A DNA stretch of 6,077 nt from NCBI GenBank assembly GCA_001796935.1, contig MGNX01000043.1, positions 1-6,077 on the forward strand. The letters run 5' to 3'. The notes under the pieces are model-generated. The model saw only the letters and a list, made by a program, of their open reading frames with translations, made no database searches and was not told where the DNA came from. Source of the DNA: Chloroflexi bacterium RBG_16_60_22 (GTDB lineage: Bacteria > Chloroflexota > Dehalococcoidia > Dehalococcoidales > RBG-16-60-22). A program made the position numbers and the translations under genes. This document shows positions 1 to 6,024 of the stretch, one piece after another (positions within the stretch are counted from its first letter, which is position 1; each line of letters begins with the position of its first letter).

Positions 1-6
1 TCCGAA

Positions 7-363
7 ATGAGCAAGGAGTGGTTTCTCAGGCTGATTCAGGCGGCGGCGATTACCGTCACCCTGGCCGCGGTCTTTCAGGAGCTGGAAAAGCCCCGGGAAG
101 AGCGGCACTGGCACGGCAAGCTGGGTTTCATCCCCTACGATTTCCGGTTCCCCACCGTCGAGCGCCTGCGGGAGGCCTACTGGAACCCGGATAGCGACCG
201 TATTTTCACCCCGGAGGTCTGGGGCATCGGCTGGGGGATTAACCTCTACGCCCTGCTGGAAAAGATGAGGGTCATCGGGGAGTCCTACCTCTCCGAGGAC
301 GATTTCCTCATGCCGACGCCGTCGTTGAAAAAGGTGCTGGAAGACCGGCCGGTAATCGGGTAA
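7..363 (+). CDS. DUF5808-like small protein, possibly membrane-associated (5' end uncertain)
   Basis: This encodes about 118 residues of unknown function. The N-terminus has one hydrophobic stretch (residues about 6-24, rich in Ala, Ile, Val and Leu) that could be a single membrane anchor or an amphipathic helix. A charged linker (EKPREERHWHGK) and a PYDFRFPT segment follow. Residues about 58-80 (YWNPDSDRIFTPEVWGIGW, then INLYALL) resemble the DUF5808 domain, in which a 'NPDDxRxF.P...GxGWxxN' pattern is typical. The family call is from memory. The ATG at 7 is the first possible start, but the two codons before it (TCC GAA) are open in frame, so the gene may begin left of the window and no ribosome site can be judged. 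It ends 50 bp before the QueG-like gene on the same strand, with no convincing promoter or terminator between, so co-transcription is plausible. It is unlikely to be a shadow, because nothing competes on the other strand and its composition fits its neighbours. Confidence 0.68.
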   Translation: MSKEWFLRLIQAAAITVTLAAVFQELEKPREERHWHGKLGFIPYDFRFPTVERLREAYWNPDSDRIFTPEVWGIGWGINLYALLEKMRVIGESYLSEDDFLMPTPSLKKVLEDRPVIG

Positions 364-399
364 ATTAACTAACTTTATGTAAACTATTCCGGTAACGTT

Positions 400-408
400 A
401 AAGAGGTG
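400..408 (+). promoter_or_regulatory. Ribosome binding site of the QueG-like gene
   Basis: The sequence AAAGAGGTG lies 5 nt before the ATG at 414 and closely matches the anti-Shine-Dalgarno complement. It fixes the start of the QueG-like protein. The remainder of the 364-413 gap is AT-rich, but I found no -35/-10 pair with acceptable spacing in it. Confidence 0.8.
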
Positions 409-413
409 TTGTC

Positions 414-1325
414 ATGACAGCTACCCTGCCGCAAACCAAGAGCCCGGCCGAAATGGCCGGTTTCATCACCGCCGAAATAAAGGCGTTCGTTACCAACAGT
501 CCCCTGAACCATATGCCCACGCCCGGGAAAGATATCATCTTCGACGAGCCGCTGGTGCAGTTCGCCGACGGCGATGACCCCCTGTTTACCGAGTACAAGG
601 ACATCATCGCGACTACCCACCTCACCCCCCGCGAGGCCCTGGCCCGCGCCGGCAATAAGAAACCCGGCGAGCTGCCCCGGCGCATCTCGGTCATCAGCTG
701 GATACTGCCCATCACCCTGAACACCCGCCGGTCAAACCGCACCCAGACGCGCCTCCCCTCCCGGCTGTGGTCGCACACCCGCTGGTTCGGGGAGAAGCTC
801 AACGAGGCGCTGCGGGCGCACGTCGTGGCGCTCCTGGCCGGTCGGGGCTATCTGGCGGCGGCACCCGGGGTGCCGCCCCTCCTGAAAATCGAACGCAATG
901 AAAAAGGCATGTATTCCAACTGGTCGGAGCGGCACATCGCCTACGCCGCCGGCCAGGGCACCTTCAGCCTTTCCGACGGTTTTATCACCGGGCGCGGCAT
1001 CGCCCACCGCTGCGGGAACGTGGTCACCAGCCTGGAGCTGCCGGCCAGCCCGAGGACGGCCGCCGGGCCGTTCGCCAACTGCCTGACCTATGCCGGCGAG
1101 AAATGCGGCCTCTGCATCGAGCGCTGCCCGGCCGGGGCGATATCGGAGAAGGGCCACGATAAGAACAAGTGCCACCAGCACCTGAGAGACCTCGGCTACG
1201 ACCCGAGCCAGGACTACCACATCGAGACGAGCGTGGCCGGCTGCGGCCTGTGCCAGACCAGGGTACCCTGCGAGGCCGTCAACCCCACCCGGAAGCTGAA
1301 GAAAGCCAGCGTAGCGGCTACTTAA
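414..1325 (+). CDS. QueG-like (epoxyqueuosine reductase-like) double [4Fe-4S] protein
   Basis: This is a 303-residue protein related to epoxyqueuosine reductase QueG and, more distantly, to reductive dehalogenase catalytic subunits. These are cobalamin and iron-sulfur enzymes acting in reductive chemistry. The central part (about 170-210: WSERHIAYAAGQGTFSLSDG, then ITGRGIAHRCGNVVTSLELP) aligns with the QueG segment around 'ER..A..AGLGWIGKN'. The C-terminal part holds two cluster motifs. The first is C223-x7-C231-x2-C234-x3-C238-Pro. The second is C253, then C277-x2-C280-x5-C286-Glu. The first cluster lacks the usual CxxC first ligand, and C223 probably replaces it. The protein is shorter than QueG (about 380 residues) and lacks its C-terminal extension. 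The QueG Asp-Ser/Thr-x-Pro-xx-Glu motif is replaced by N-W-S-E-R, so the tRNA reaction is doubtful. No signal peptide is seen, so it is probably cytoplasmic. It follows the DUF5808-like gene, and its stop overlaps the mtaB stop from the opposite strand. The family is secure; the substrate is unknown. Confidence 0.87.
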   Translation: MTATLPQTKSPAEMAGFITAEIKAFVTNSPLNHMPTPGKDIIFDEPLVQFADGDDPLFTEYKDIIATTHLTPREALARAGNKKPGELPRRISVISWILPITLNTRRSNRTQTRLPSRLWSHTRWFGEKLNEALRAHVVALLAGRGYLAAAPGVPPLLKIERNEKGMYSNWSERHIAYAAGQGTFSLSDGFITGRGIAHRCGNVVTSLELPASPRTAAGPFANCLTYAGEKCGLCIERCPAGAISEKGHDKNKCHQHLRDLGYDPSQDYHIETSVAGCGLCQTRVPCEAVNPTRKLKKASVAAT

Positions 1326-2589
1326 TCTCCCCCCACACCCCGTCTTTATAGAGCCCCACCAGCTCTACCGCCAGCAGCTTATTGGAGAGGTCGGCGGTGC
1401 TTCTCACGTAGGCCCTGATGTAGTTGCCGGTGAGGCCGGACCAAGCGCCACCGGAACGCTGCTCGAAGAGGACATCCACCGTTCTTCCCAGGAAGCCCCG
1501 CCGGAAGTCCCGCGCGGTCGCTTCGGCCAGGGCCAGCGCCTGCCGGCTCCGCTCCTTTTTGACCGCGTCCGGTACCGGCGGCGTCATGCCGGCGGCCGCG
1601 GTGCCGGGGCGGGGGGAGAAGGGGAAAACGTGAATCCGGGCGAACCGCATCTCCCGGCAGAACTCCAGCGTCTCCCGGAACTCCGCTTCAGTTTCGCCGG
1701 GAAACCCGACGATGACATCGGTGGTGACGGCCGCCTCCGGGACGGTCTCGCGGATGAGAGACACCACCCGACGGTATTCGGCAAGGTTGTAACGCCGCTT
1801 CATCCTCCCCAGCACGGCGTCCGAGCCGCTCTGGAGGGAGAGGTGAAAATGGGGACAGAGACGGGGGTCGCGCCACAGCCCGATTAGCCCCGGCGTTACC
1901 TCCGGCGGCTGGAGAGAGGAAAGCCGCAGGCGCCCTATCGATGTCTCCGCCAGGATACGCCCCAGCAAACCTTCCAGGTTGACGCCGCCATGGCGGTAGG
2001 TGCCGATTTCGGTGCCGGTCAGCACCACCTCCCGGCAGCCGGCCCCGGCCAGCTTCCCCACCCTGTCCAGCACCTCCCCGACCGGCACGCTCTCTTCCCG
2101 GCTCCTCACCAGGGGCACGATGCAGTAGGCGCAGGCGTTGCGGCAGCCGTCCTGCACCCGGATAAAGGCGCGGGTGCGGCGGCCGCTTTCAGGAAGAACT
2201 TCCCGGGGCGGGGGTACCGGTGGGCGTTTCATTTCCACGTCGTCGAGCAGGTGGGGGAGGTGCCATTTCTGCTCGTTGCCCAGGACCAGCTCGACGCCCT
2301 CGATAGCGGACAACTCGGTGGCGGCGCGCCCGGCGTAGCAGCCGATAGCCACCAGCCTTACCGACGGGTTGCGCCGCCGCGCCTGGCGCAGCAGTTGCCG
2401 CGACTTCCGGTCGGCTACCTGCGTCACGGTGCAGGTATTCAAAACATAGATATCCGGCCCGTCCTGCGGCGTCACCAGGCGGTACCCGGCGGCCGCCAGC
2501 TCTCCCGCCAGCTGCTGAACCTCCGCCTGGTTCAGCTTGCAACCGAGAAAGTCCAGGGCCACGGTGGGCCCGTGCGTTCCGCTCTCCAA
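1318..2589 (-). CDS. mtaB: tRNA t6A37 methylthiotransferase MtaB (radical SAM)
   Basis: MtaB converts N6-threonylcarbamoyladenosine at position 37 of ANN-decoding tRNAs to its 2-methylthio form (ms2t6A), using two [4Fe-4S] clusters and S-adenosylmethionine. The 423 residues show the complete family architecture. The N-terminal UPF0004 domain has cluster ligands C17 (LGCKLNQ), C53 (NTCTVT) and C84 (IGCYAG). The radical SAM domain has C149-x3-C153-x2-C156 (QDGCRNACAYCIVP), followed by LTGTEIGTY, LRLSSLQP, HFHLSLQSGSD and TTDVIVGFPGE. A C-terminal TRAM-like tRNA-binding region spans about 365-423. 'LGCKLNQ' and 'HLSLQSGSD' favour MtaB over MiaB or RimO, and the length is typical. The start is TTG, supported by AGGAAAGGA 7 nt upstream and by homology starting at residue 9. 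It is transcribed alone from its own promoter, and its stop codon lies inside the end of the convergent QueG-like gene. The function call is firm. Confidence 0.95.
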   Translation of the reverse strand: MESGTHGPTVALDFLGCKLNQAEVQQLAGELAAAGYRLVTPQDGPDIYVLNTCTVTQVADRKSRQLLRQARRRNPSVRLVAIGCYAGRAATELSAIEGVELVLGNEQKWHLPHLLDDVEMKRPPVPPPREVLPESGRRTRAFIRVQDGCRNACAYCIVPLVRSREESVPVGEVLDRVGKLAGAGCREVVLTGTEIGTYRHGGVNLEGLLGRILAETSIGRLRLSSLQPPEVTPGLIGLWRDPRLCPHFHLSLQSGSDAVLGRMKRRYNLAEYRRVVSLIRETVPEAAVTTDVIVGFPGETEAEFRETLEFCREMRFARIHVFPFSPRPGTAAAGMTPPVPDAVKKERSRQALALAEATARDFRRGFLGRTVDVLFEQRSGGAWSGLTGNYIRAYVRSTADLSNKLLAVELVGLYKDGVWGEIK

Positions 2590-2596
2590 TCGCCCG

Positions 2597-2605
2597 TCCT
2601 TTCCT
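2597..2605 (-). promoter_or_regulatory. Ribosome binding site deciding the TTG start of mtaB
   Basis: On the - strand this reads AGGAAAGGA, and its AGGA end sits 7 nt before TTG at 2589-2587. No ATG or GTG lies nearby in frame, so the rare TTG start is the best choice. Confidence 0.72.
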
Positions 2606-2616
2606 GCGATTTAAAT

Positions 2617-2646
2617 ATTATACGTTCCATCACGTTGAAGGGTCAA
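2617..2646 (-). promoter_or_regulatory. Sigma70-type promoter of mtaB
   Basis: On the - strand the -35 box TTGACC (2641-2646, 5 of 6 consensus) is followed by an 18-nt spacer and a perfect -10 box TATAAT (2617-2622). Transcription would begin near 2610, giving a leader of about 20 nt that contains the ribosome site at 2597-2605. It is in the right place and orientation for mtaB. This is a sequence match only. Confidence 0.68.
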
Positions 2647-2656
2647 AGTCGGTGGT

Positions 2657-2685
2657 TTGACACTCGTGCGGACGGGTGGTAGATT
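2657..2685 (+). promoter_or_regulatory. Sigma70-type promoter of the DUF503-helicase unit
   Basis: A perfect -35 box TTGACA (2657-2662), a 17-nt spacer and the -10 box TAGATT (2680-2685, 4 of 6) form a good vegetative promoter. Transcription would start near 2692, about 48 nt before the ATG at 2741. The TTG of the -35 box is also the first codon of the longest reading frame of the DUF503 gene. If the promoter is real, that longer frame cannot be translated as such. Confidence 0.65.
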
Positions 2686-2740
2686 AGAGTTAAAGGCATT
2701 CCCGGGCACGGCCGTAAAATTTTCAATAGTCTTAGCCGCG

Positions 2741-3031
2741 ATGAACATCGGAGTATGTAAGATAAGCCTTCGCCTGCCGGAGAACATGTCCCTCAAGGGC
2801 AAGCGGCATGTCCTGAAGTCAATCACCAGCCGGGTCCGCAACAAGTTCAACGTCGCCGTGGCGGAGGTCGACGATAACGATGTCTGGCAGGTAGCCACCA
2901 TCGGCATCGCCTGCGTCAGCAACAACGGCCGGCATACCAACCAGGTCCTCTCCAGGGCGGTCGACTTCGTGGTCAACGGCCGCTTCGATGTGGAGATACT
3001 CGACTACTCTATCGAGATTATCAGCGTTTAG
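2741..3031 (+). CDS. DUF503 family protein (YlxP-like)
   Basis: This is a 96-residue protein of the DUF503 family, a small alpha/beta protein found widely in bacteria with no settled biochemical role. B. subtilis YlxP is the familiar member, encoded near the translation genes infB and rbfA. The full family signature is visible: a first strand (MNIGVCKISLRLPE), then SLKGKRHVLKSITSRVRNKF, then NVAVAEVDDNDVWQVATIGIACVS, and a last strand (FDVEILDYSIEII). The length matches the usual 90-100 residues when translation begins at ATG 2741. A longer in-frame reading from TTG 2657 adds 28 residues unlike the family, and it would begin inside the -35 box, so I reject it. No clear Shine-Dalgarno sequence precedes 2741, which is odd. 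The helicase start follows 5 bp after the stop, so the two form one transcription unit. Confidence 0.9.
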   Translation: MNIGVCKISLRLPENMSLKGKRHVLKSITSRVRNKFNVAVAEVDDNDVWQVATIGIACVSNNGRHTNQVLSRAVDFVVNGRFDVEILDYSIEIISV

Positions 3032-3034
3032 GGA
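3030..3034 (+). promoter_or_regulatory. Shine-Dalgarno of the helicase, bearing on its start
   Basis: AGGGA overlaps the DUF503 stop codon. It is only 2 nt from the GTG at 3037 but 11 nt from the in-frame GTG at 3046. The second spacing is closer to workable, so translation may begin at 3046 (protein starting Met-Asp-Asn-Ala) instead of 3037. Confidence 0.45.
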
Positions 3035-3036
3035 CG

Positions 3037-5331
3037 GTGACCGCCGTGGACAATGCCGCCTTTCTTGACCACCTCCGGACCCAGCCCGCCTACGACGGCC
3101 AGGTGGCGCACATCGAGCGCCTCCCCTCCCGCCCGGCGCGCTACGGAGAGCTGGACGAGCCCCTGGTGCCCCGGTTGCGGGACTGCCTGGAAGCGCACGG
3201 GCTGTCCCGTCTCTATTCCCACCAGGCGGAGGCGGTGAACCACGTCCGGCGGGGGAAGAACATCATCATCGCCACCTCCAGCGCCAGCGGCAAGACCCTG
3301 TGCTATAACATCGCCGTGATGCAGGCCATGCTCACCGAGCCGGGCGCCCGCGCCGTGTACCTCTTCCCCACCAAGGCCCTGGCCCAGGACCAGCGGCGTA
3401 CGCTGCATGGCCTCTTCTGCCCCGACCTGCTGCCGCCGGAGGCCCTGGCCACCTTCGACGGGGACACGCCGCGCCCGGAGCGGGCGGACGTCCGCCGGCA
3501 GGGACGGGTCATCCTCACCAACCCGGACATGCTCCACGTGGGCATCCTGCCCAATCACCCCTCGTGGGCGGCCCTGCTGCGGCGGCTGCGCTACGTGGTG
3601 GTGGACGAGGCCCATTTCTACCGCGGCGTCTTCGGCTCCCACGTGGCCGGGGTGCTGCGCCGACTCCGCCGGCTGTGCCGGGTCTACGGGTCGGAGCCGC
3701 AGTTCATCTGCTGCTCGGCCACCATCGCCAATCCCGGCGAGCACGCCCTGGGGCTGACCGGCCTCCCCGCCGAGGTGGTGGACGACGACGGCTCGCCGCG
3801 GGGACGCAAGGACTTCATCTTCTGGAACCCTCCCCTCATCGACGAGAAAAAGAGCGCCCGGCGCAGCGCCCACTGGGAGTCCACCGGCCTGTTTACCGAG
3901 CTGGTCAGCCAGGGCACCCGCACCCTGACCTTCACCCATACCCGCCGCCTCACCGAGCTCATCTACATCTACGCCAAGCAGCGCCTGGCGGAGGTCGACC
4001 ACTCCCTGACGAAGCTCATCATGCCCTACCGCGCCGGCTACCTGCCGGAGGACCGCCGGCGCATCGAGCGGGAGCTCTTCGGGGGGAAGCTGCTGGGGGT
4101 GGTGGCCACCAACGCCCTGGAGCTGGGCATCGACAGCGGCGGACTGGAGGCCACGGTGCTCGACGGCTACCCGGGCAGCATCTCCAGCACCTGGCAGCAG
4201 GCCGGCCGGAGCGGTCGGGGGCAGGGGGAGTCGCTGAGCTTCCTGGTGGCCTGGGACAACCCCCTCGACCAGTATTTCATGCGCCACCCGGACTTCTTTT
4301 TCCAGAAGGGTTTCGAAAATGTGCTGGTGAACCCGGAAAACCCCTACGTCCTCCGCGCCCACCTGCTCTGCGCCGCCTGGGAGCGCCCCCTGGATGATAA
4401 CGACGAGGCTATCTTCGGCCCGGCGATGAAGGTGGAGCGGGACTTCCTGGCGGGGGATGGGCAGCTAAGGGAGCGCCGCGGCCGGTGGTACCTGGCGCCG
4501 TCCATCGCCTACCCGGCACAGTCGGTCAATATCCGGTCGTCGTCCGGCGAGACCTACGCCGTCGTCGACGTGGCCACGGGTACGCTGATGGAGACGGTGG
4601 AAAGCAGCGTGGCCTTCTTCCAGGTGCACCCCGGCGCCATCTACCTGCACCAGGGGGAGGCCTACCTGATAAGCCGGCTCGACCTCACCAACCGCCTGGC
4701 CTACGCCGAGCCGACCGACGCCGGCTACTATACCGAGACCAAGGAAATCCACGACCTGCGCATCGAGAAGGTGCGGGAGAGCAAGGATATCGGGGCGGTC
4801 GGCGTCAACGTGGGGGACGTCGAGGTGACGGTCAACGTGGTTGGCTTCAAGAAGTACCGGCAGTTCTCCGAGGAGGTCATCGGGGAGGAGCCGCTGGACC
4901 TGCCCCCCATCACCTTCCCCACCGTGGCGCTGTGGTTCGATATCCCCCAAAAGGCCTTCGCCCGCATCGCCGGGGGCCAGCTGGACTTCGCCGGGGGGCT
5001 CCACGCCGCCGAGCACGCCGCCATCGGCATCCTGCCCCTGTTCGCGCTGTGCGACCGCAATGACATCGGCGGGGTATCCACCCCCCTCCACCCGGACACG
5101 GGGCGGGCGCAGATATTCATCTACGACGCCTACCCCGGCGGTATCGGCATCGCCGAGAAGGGGTACGACATGATAACGGAGCTGTGGCAGGCTACCCTCG
5201 ATGTGGTTGCCGAGTGCCCCTGCGAGGACGGCTGCCCGTCCTGCGTGCAGAGCCCCAAGTGCGGCAACAACAACAAGCCCCTCGATAAAACGGCGGCGAG
5301 GGTGATACTGGAGGAACTTTTAAGGAGTTGA
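3037..5331 (+). CDS. DEAD/DEAH-box helicase with DUF1998-type zinc C-terminus (MrfA/YprA-like)
   Basis: This is a 764-residue superfamily 2 helicase close in plan and length to B. subtilis MrfA (YprA, about 750 residues), a 3'-5' DNA helicase of mitomycin C repair, and related to Hrq1. Motifs in order: a Q-like motif SHQAEAV (61-67); Walker A ATSSASGKT (79-87, Lys86); FPTKALAQDQ (110-119); DEAH (190-193); SAT (227-229); motif V ATNALELGIDSGGLE (357-371); and motif VI QQAGRSGRGQ (387-396) with arginine fingers. The C-terminal half carries the MrfA-type region with LHAAEHAAIG (655-664) and IYDAYPGGIGIAEKGY (695-710). The cysteines CPCEDGCPSC (727-736) plus C742 are the likely metal site. The start is GTG at 3037, or GTG at 3046 (761 residues), which sits further from AGGGA. 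It shares a transcript with DUF503. The exonuclease partner MrfB is not in the window. The helicase call is firm; a role in repair is inferred from the family. Confidence 0.94.
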   Translation: MTAVDNAAFLDHLRTQPAYDGQVAHIERLPSRPARYGELDEPLVPRLRDCLEAHGLSRLYSHQAEAVNHVRRGKNIIIATSSASGKTLCYNIAVMQAMLTEPGARAVYLFPTKALAQDQRRTLHGLFCPDLLPPEALATFDGDTPRPERADVRRQGRVILTNPDMLHVGILPNHPSWAALLRRLRYVVVDEAHFYRGVFGSHVAGVLRRLRRLCRVYGSEPQFICCSATIANPGEHALGLTGLPAEVVDDDGSPRGRKDFIFWNPPLIDEKKSARRSAHWESTGLFTELVSQGTRTLTFTHTRRLTELIYIYAKQRLAEVDHSLTKLIMPYRAGYLPEDRRRIERELFGGKLLGVVATNALELGIDSGGLEATVLDGYPGSISSTWQQAGRSGRGQGESLSFLVAWDNPLDQYFMRHPDFFFQKGFENVLVNPENPYVLRAHLLCAAWERPLDDNDEAIFGPAMKVERDFLAGDGQLRERRGRWYLAPSIAYPAQSVNIRSSSGETYAVVDVATGTLMETVESSVAFFQVHPGAIYLHQGEAYLISRLDLTNRLAYAEPTDAGYYTETKEIHDLRIEKVRESKDIGAVGVNVGDVEVTVNVVGFKKYRQFSEEVIGEEPLDLPPITFPTVALWFDIPQKAFARIAGGQLDFAGGLHAAEHAAIGILPLFALCDRNDIGGVSTPLHPDTGRAQIFIYDAYPGGIGIAEKGYDMITELWQATLDVVAECPCEDGCPSCVQSPKCGNNNKPLDKTAARVILEELLRS

Positions 5332-5356
5332 TACATTTGGGGGTCGCCAATATCGA
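5332..5356. other. 25-bp convergent gap between helicase and SnoaL-like gene
   Basis: The only sequence between the two stop codons is 25 bp long. I see no stem-loop with a T run on either strand here or just inside either gene end, so no intrinsic terminator can be assigned to either transcript. This is where the base composition changes. Confidence 0.5.
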
Positions 5357-6010
5357 TTACTTCCCGGTGATGGGATGCTTGTAGTGGAACGGCACGATAT
5401 ACTGGTCCGGGTACGGATGGTAAGCGGTAGGAGGCAAATCAGGCTTCACCGGGTCATACATCCGGCTTCCGGCATCGGGTGTCTTCAACCAGCCGTCCTC
5501 ATAAGGTGTATAGAAGAAGCGATTGAAATGTAACTTCTTGAACATCCACTTCCCGTTTTCTTTGATATAGTCGTTTTCATAGACGCCATACCCCCAGCAG
5601 GCTCTCGGAGGCATATCCTGCGCACCAAAATTACCGACCGACATGAACAGACACTGGAATCTCCCCCTGGCCGTCCTGCCGTCCGCTTCAACATCAACGA
5701 CCCCCTGAAGCTGCAAATGGCGGCCCATAATCCACCCGGGTGCCGGTTGTCCCTGGGCATGTAAAAAGAACCGTCTGGCCCCCTCTTTACCGAGAAACAC
5801 GCCGCGGTTAGCTACTTCAACTGACTCGGCATCATCGGAGAACAGGTCTACCACCTCTTGCATAAATCGGCTATCGAGGTAGTATCCGTATATGTTCTGT
5901 AACTTTTTAATCTCCTTGACGTCATCCACTTCCCCGAGTTTGGTTTCCAGTTCTGCTATTTTTGCTTCCAGGTTCTTTATTTTCATTACCAGTTGCTCTA
6001 CGTTCGCCAT
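5357..6010 (-). CDS. SnoaL-like / NTF2-fold protein with N-terminal coiled coil
   Basis: This is a 217-residue protein whose middle (about 30-165) looks like a SnoaL-like domain of the NTF2 superfamily, the cone-shaped alpha+beta fold of polyketide cyclases, dehydratases and many uncharacterised proteins. Supporting signs are the opening helix KKLQNIYGYYLDSRFMQEVVDLF followed by DDAESVEV, a GxEGARRFF helix, a strand with HLQLQGVVDVEADG, and YENDYIKENGKWMFKKLHF near the end of the fold. Residues about 3-28 (VEQLVMKIKNLEAKIAELE onward) have a Leu/Ile heptad-like pattern typical of a short coiled coil, perhaps for oligomerisation. The last 50 residues are rich in Pro and Tyr. The ATG has a strong ribosome site GAGGAGAGG 5 nt upstream. 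No signal peptide or membrane segment is seen. It faces the helicase and appears monocistronic within the window. GC content is clearly lower than in its neighbours, suggesting a different history. The substrate cannot be predicted. Confidence 0.86.
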   Translation of the reverse strand: MANVEQLVMKIKNLEAKIAELETKLGEVDDVKEIKKLQNIYGYYLDSRFMQEVVDLFSDDAESVEVANRGVFLGKEGARRFFLHAQGQPAPGWIMGRHLQLQGVVDVEADGRTARGRFQCLFMSVGNFGAQDMPPRACWGYGVYENDYIKENGKWMFKKLHFNRFFYTPYEDGWLKTPDAGSRMYDPVKPDLPPTAYHPYPDQYIVPFHYKHPITGK

Positions 6011-6015
6011 GAATA

Positions 6016-6024
6016 CCTCTCCTC
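6016..6024 (-). promoter_or_regulatory. Ribosome binding site of the SnoaL-like gene
   Basis: On the - strand this reads GAGGAGAGG and ends 5 nt before the ATG at 6010, with the GGAG core 8 nt away. It fixes the start at 6010. The remaining upstream DNA to the window edge (6025-6077) is AT-rich leader or promoter DNA. I could not find a -35/-10 pair with good matches in it. Confidence 0.8.

Noticed and set aside
364..413. Possible promoter in the AT-rich gap before the QueG-like gene (TAAACT or TATGTA as -10)
   Set aside because: No -35-like box occurs at 16-18 bp upstream of either candidate.
732..1220. - strand reading frame opposite the QueG-like gene
   Set aside because: It overlaps conserved cysteine motifs on the + strand, and its own product is a repetitive Ala/Gly/Val/Arg sequence with no family resemblance.
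1349..1363. Possible hairpin GAGC-(7 nt)-GCTC near the 3' end of mtaB
   Set aside because: The stem is only 4 bp and no T run follows on either strand, so it is too weak to call a terminator.
1990..2682. + strand reading frame (230 codons) opposite mtaB
   Set aside because: It is antisense to the clear MtaB radical SAM protein, has biased composition and crosses the divergent promoter region.
3028..4362. Long - strand reading frame (444 codons) opposite the helicase
   Set aside because: It is antisense to a helicase with all motifs intact. Its translation is low-complexity (Gly, Ala, Val, Arg, Pro, His), as expected from the reverse of GC-rich codons, and it resembles no family.
4465..5091. 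Reading frames on both strands (such as 4465-5091 - and 4485-5063 +) inside the helicase C-terminal half
   Set aside because: These are frame shadows of GC-rich codons. The helicase frame runs unbroken through the region with the MrfA-type motifs.
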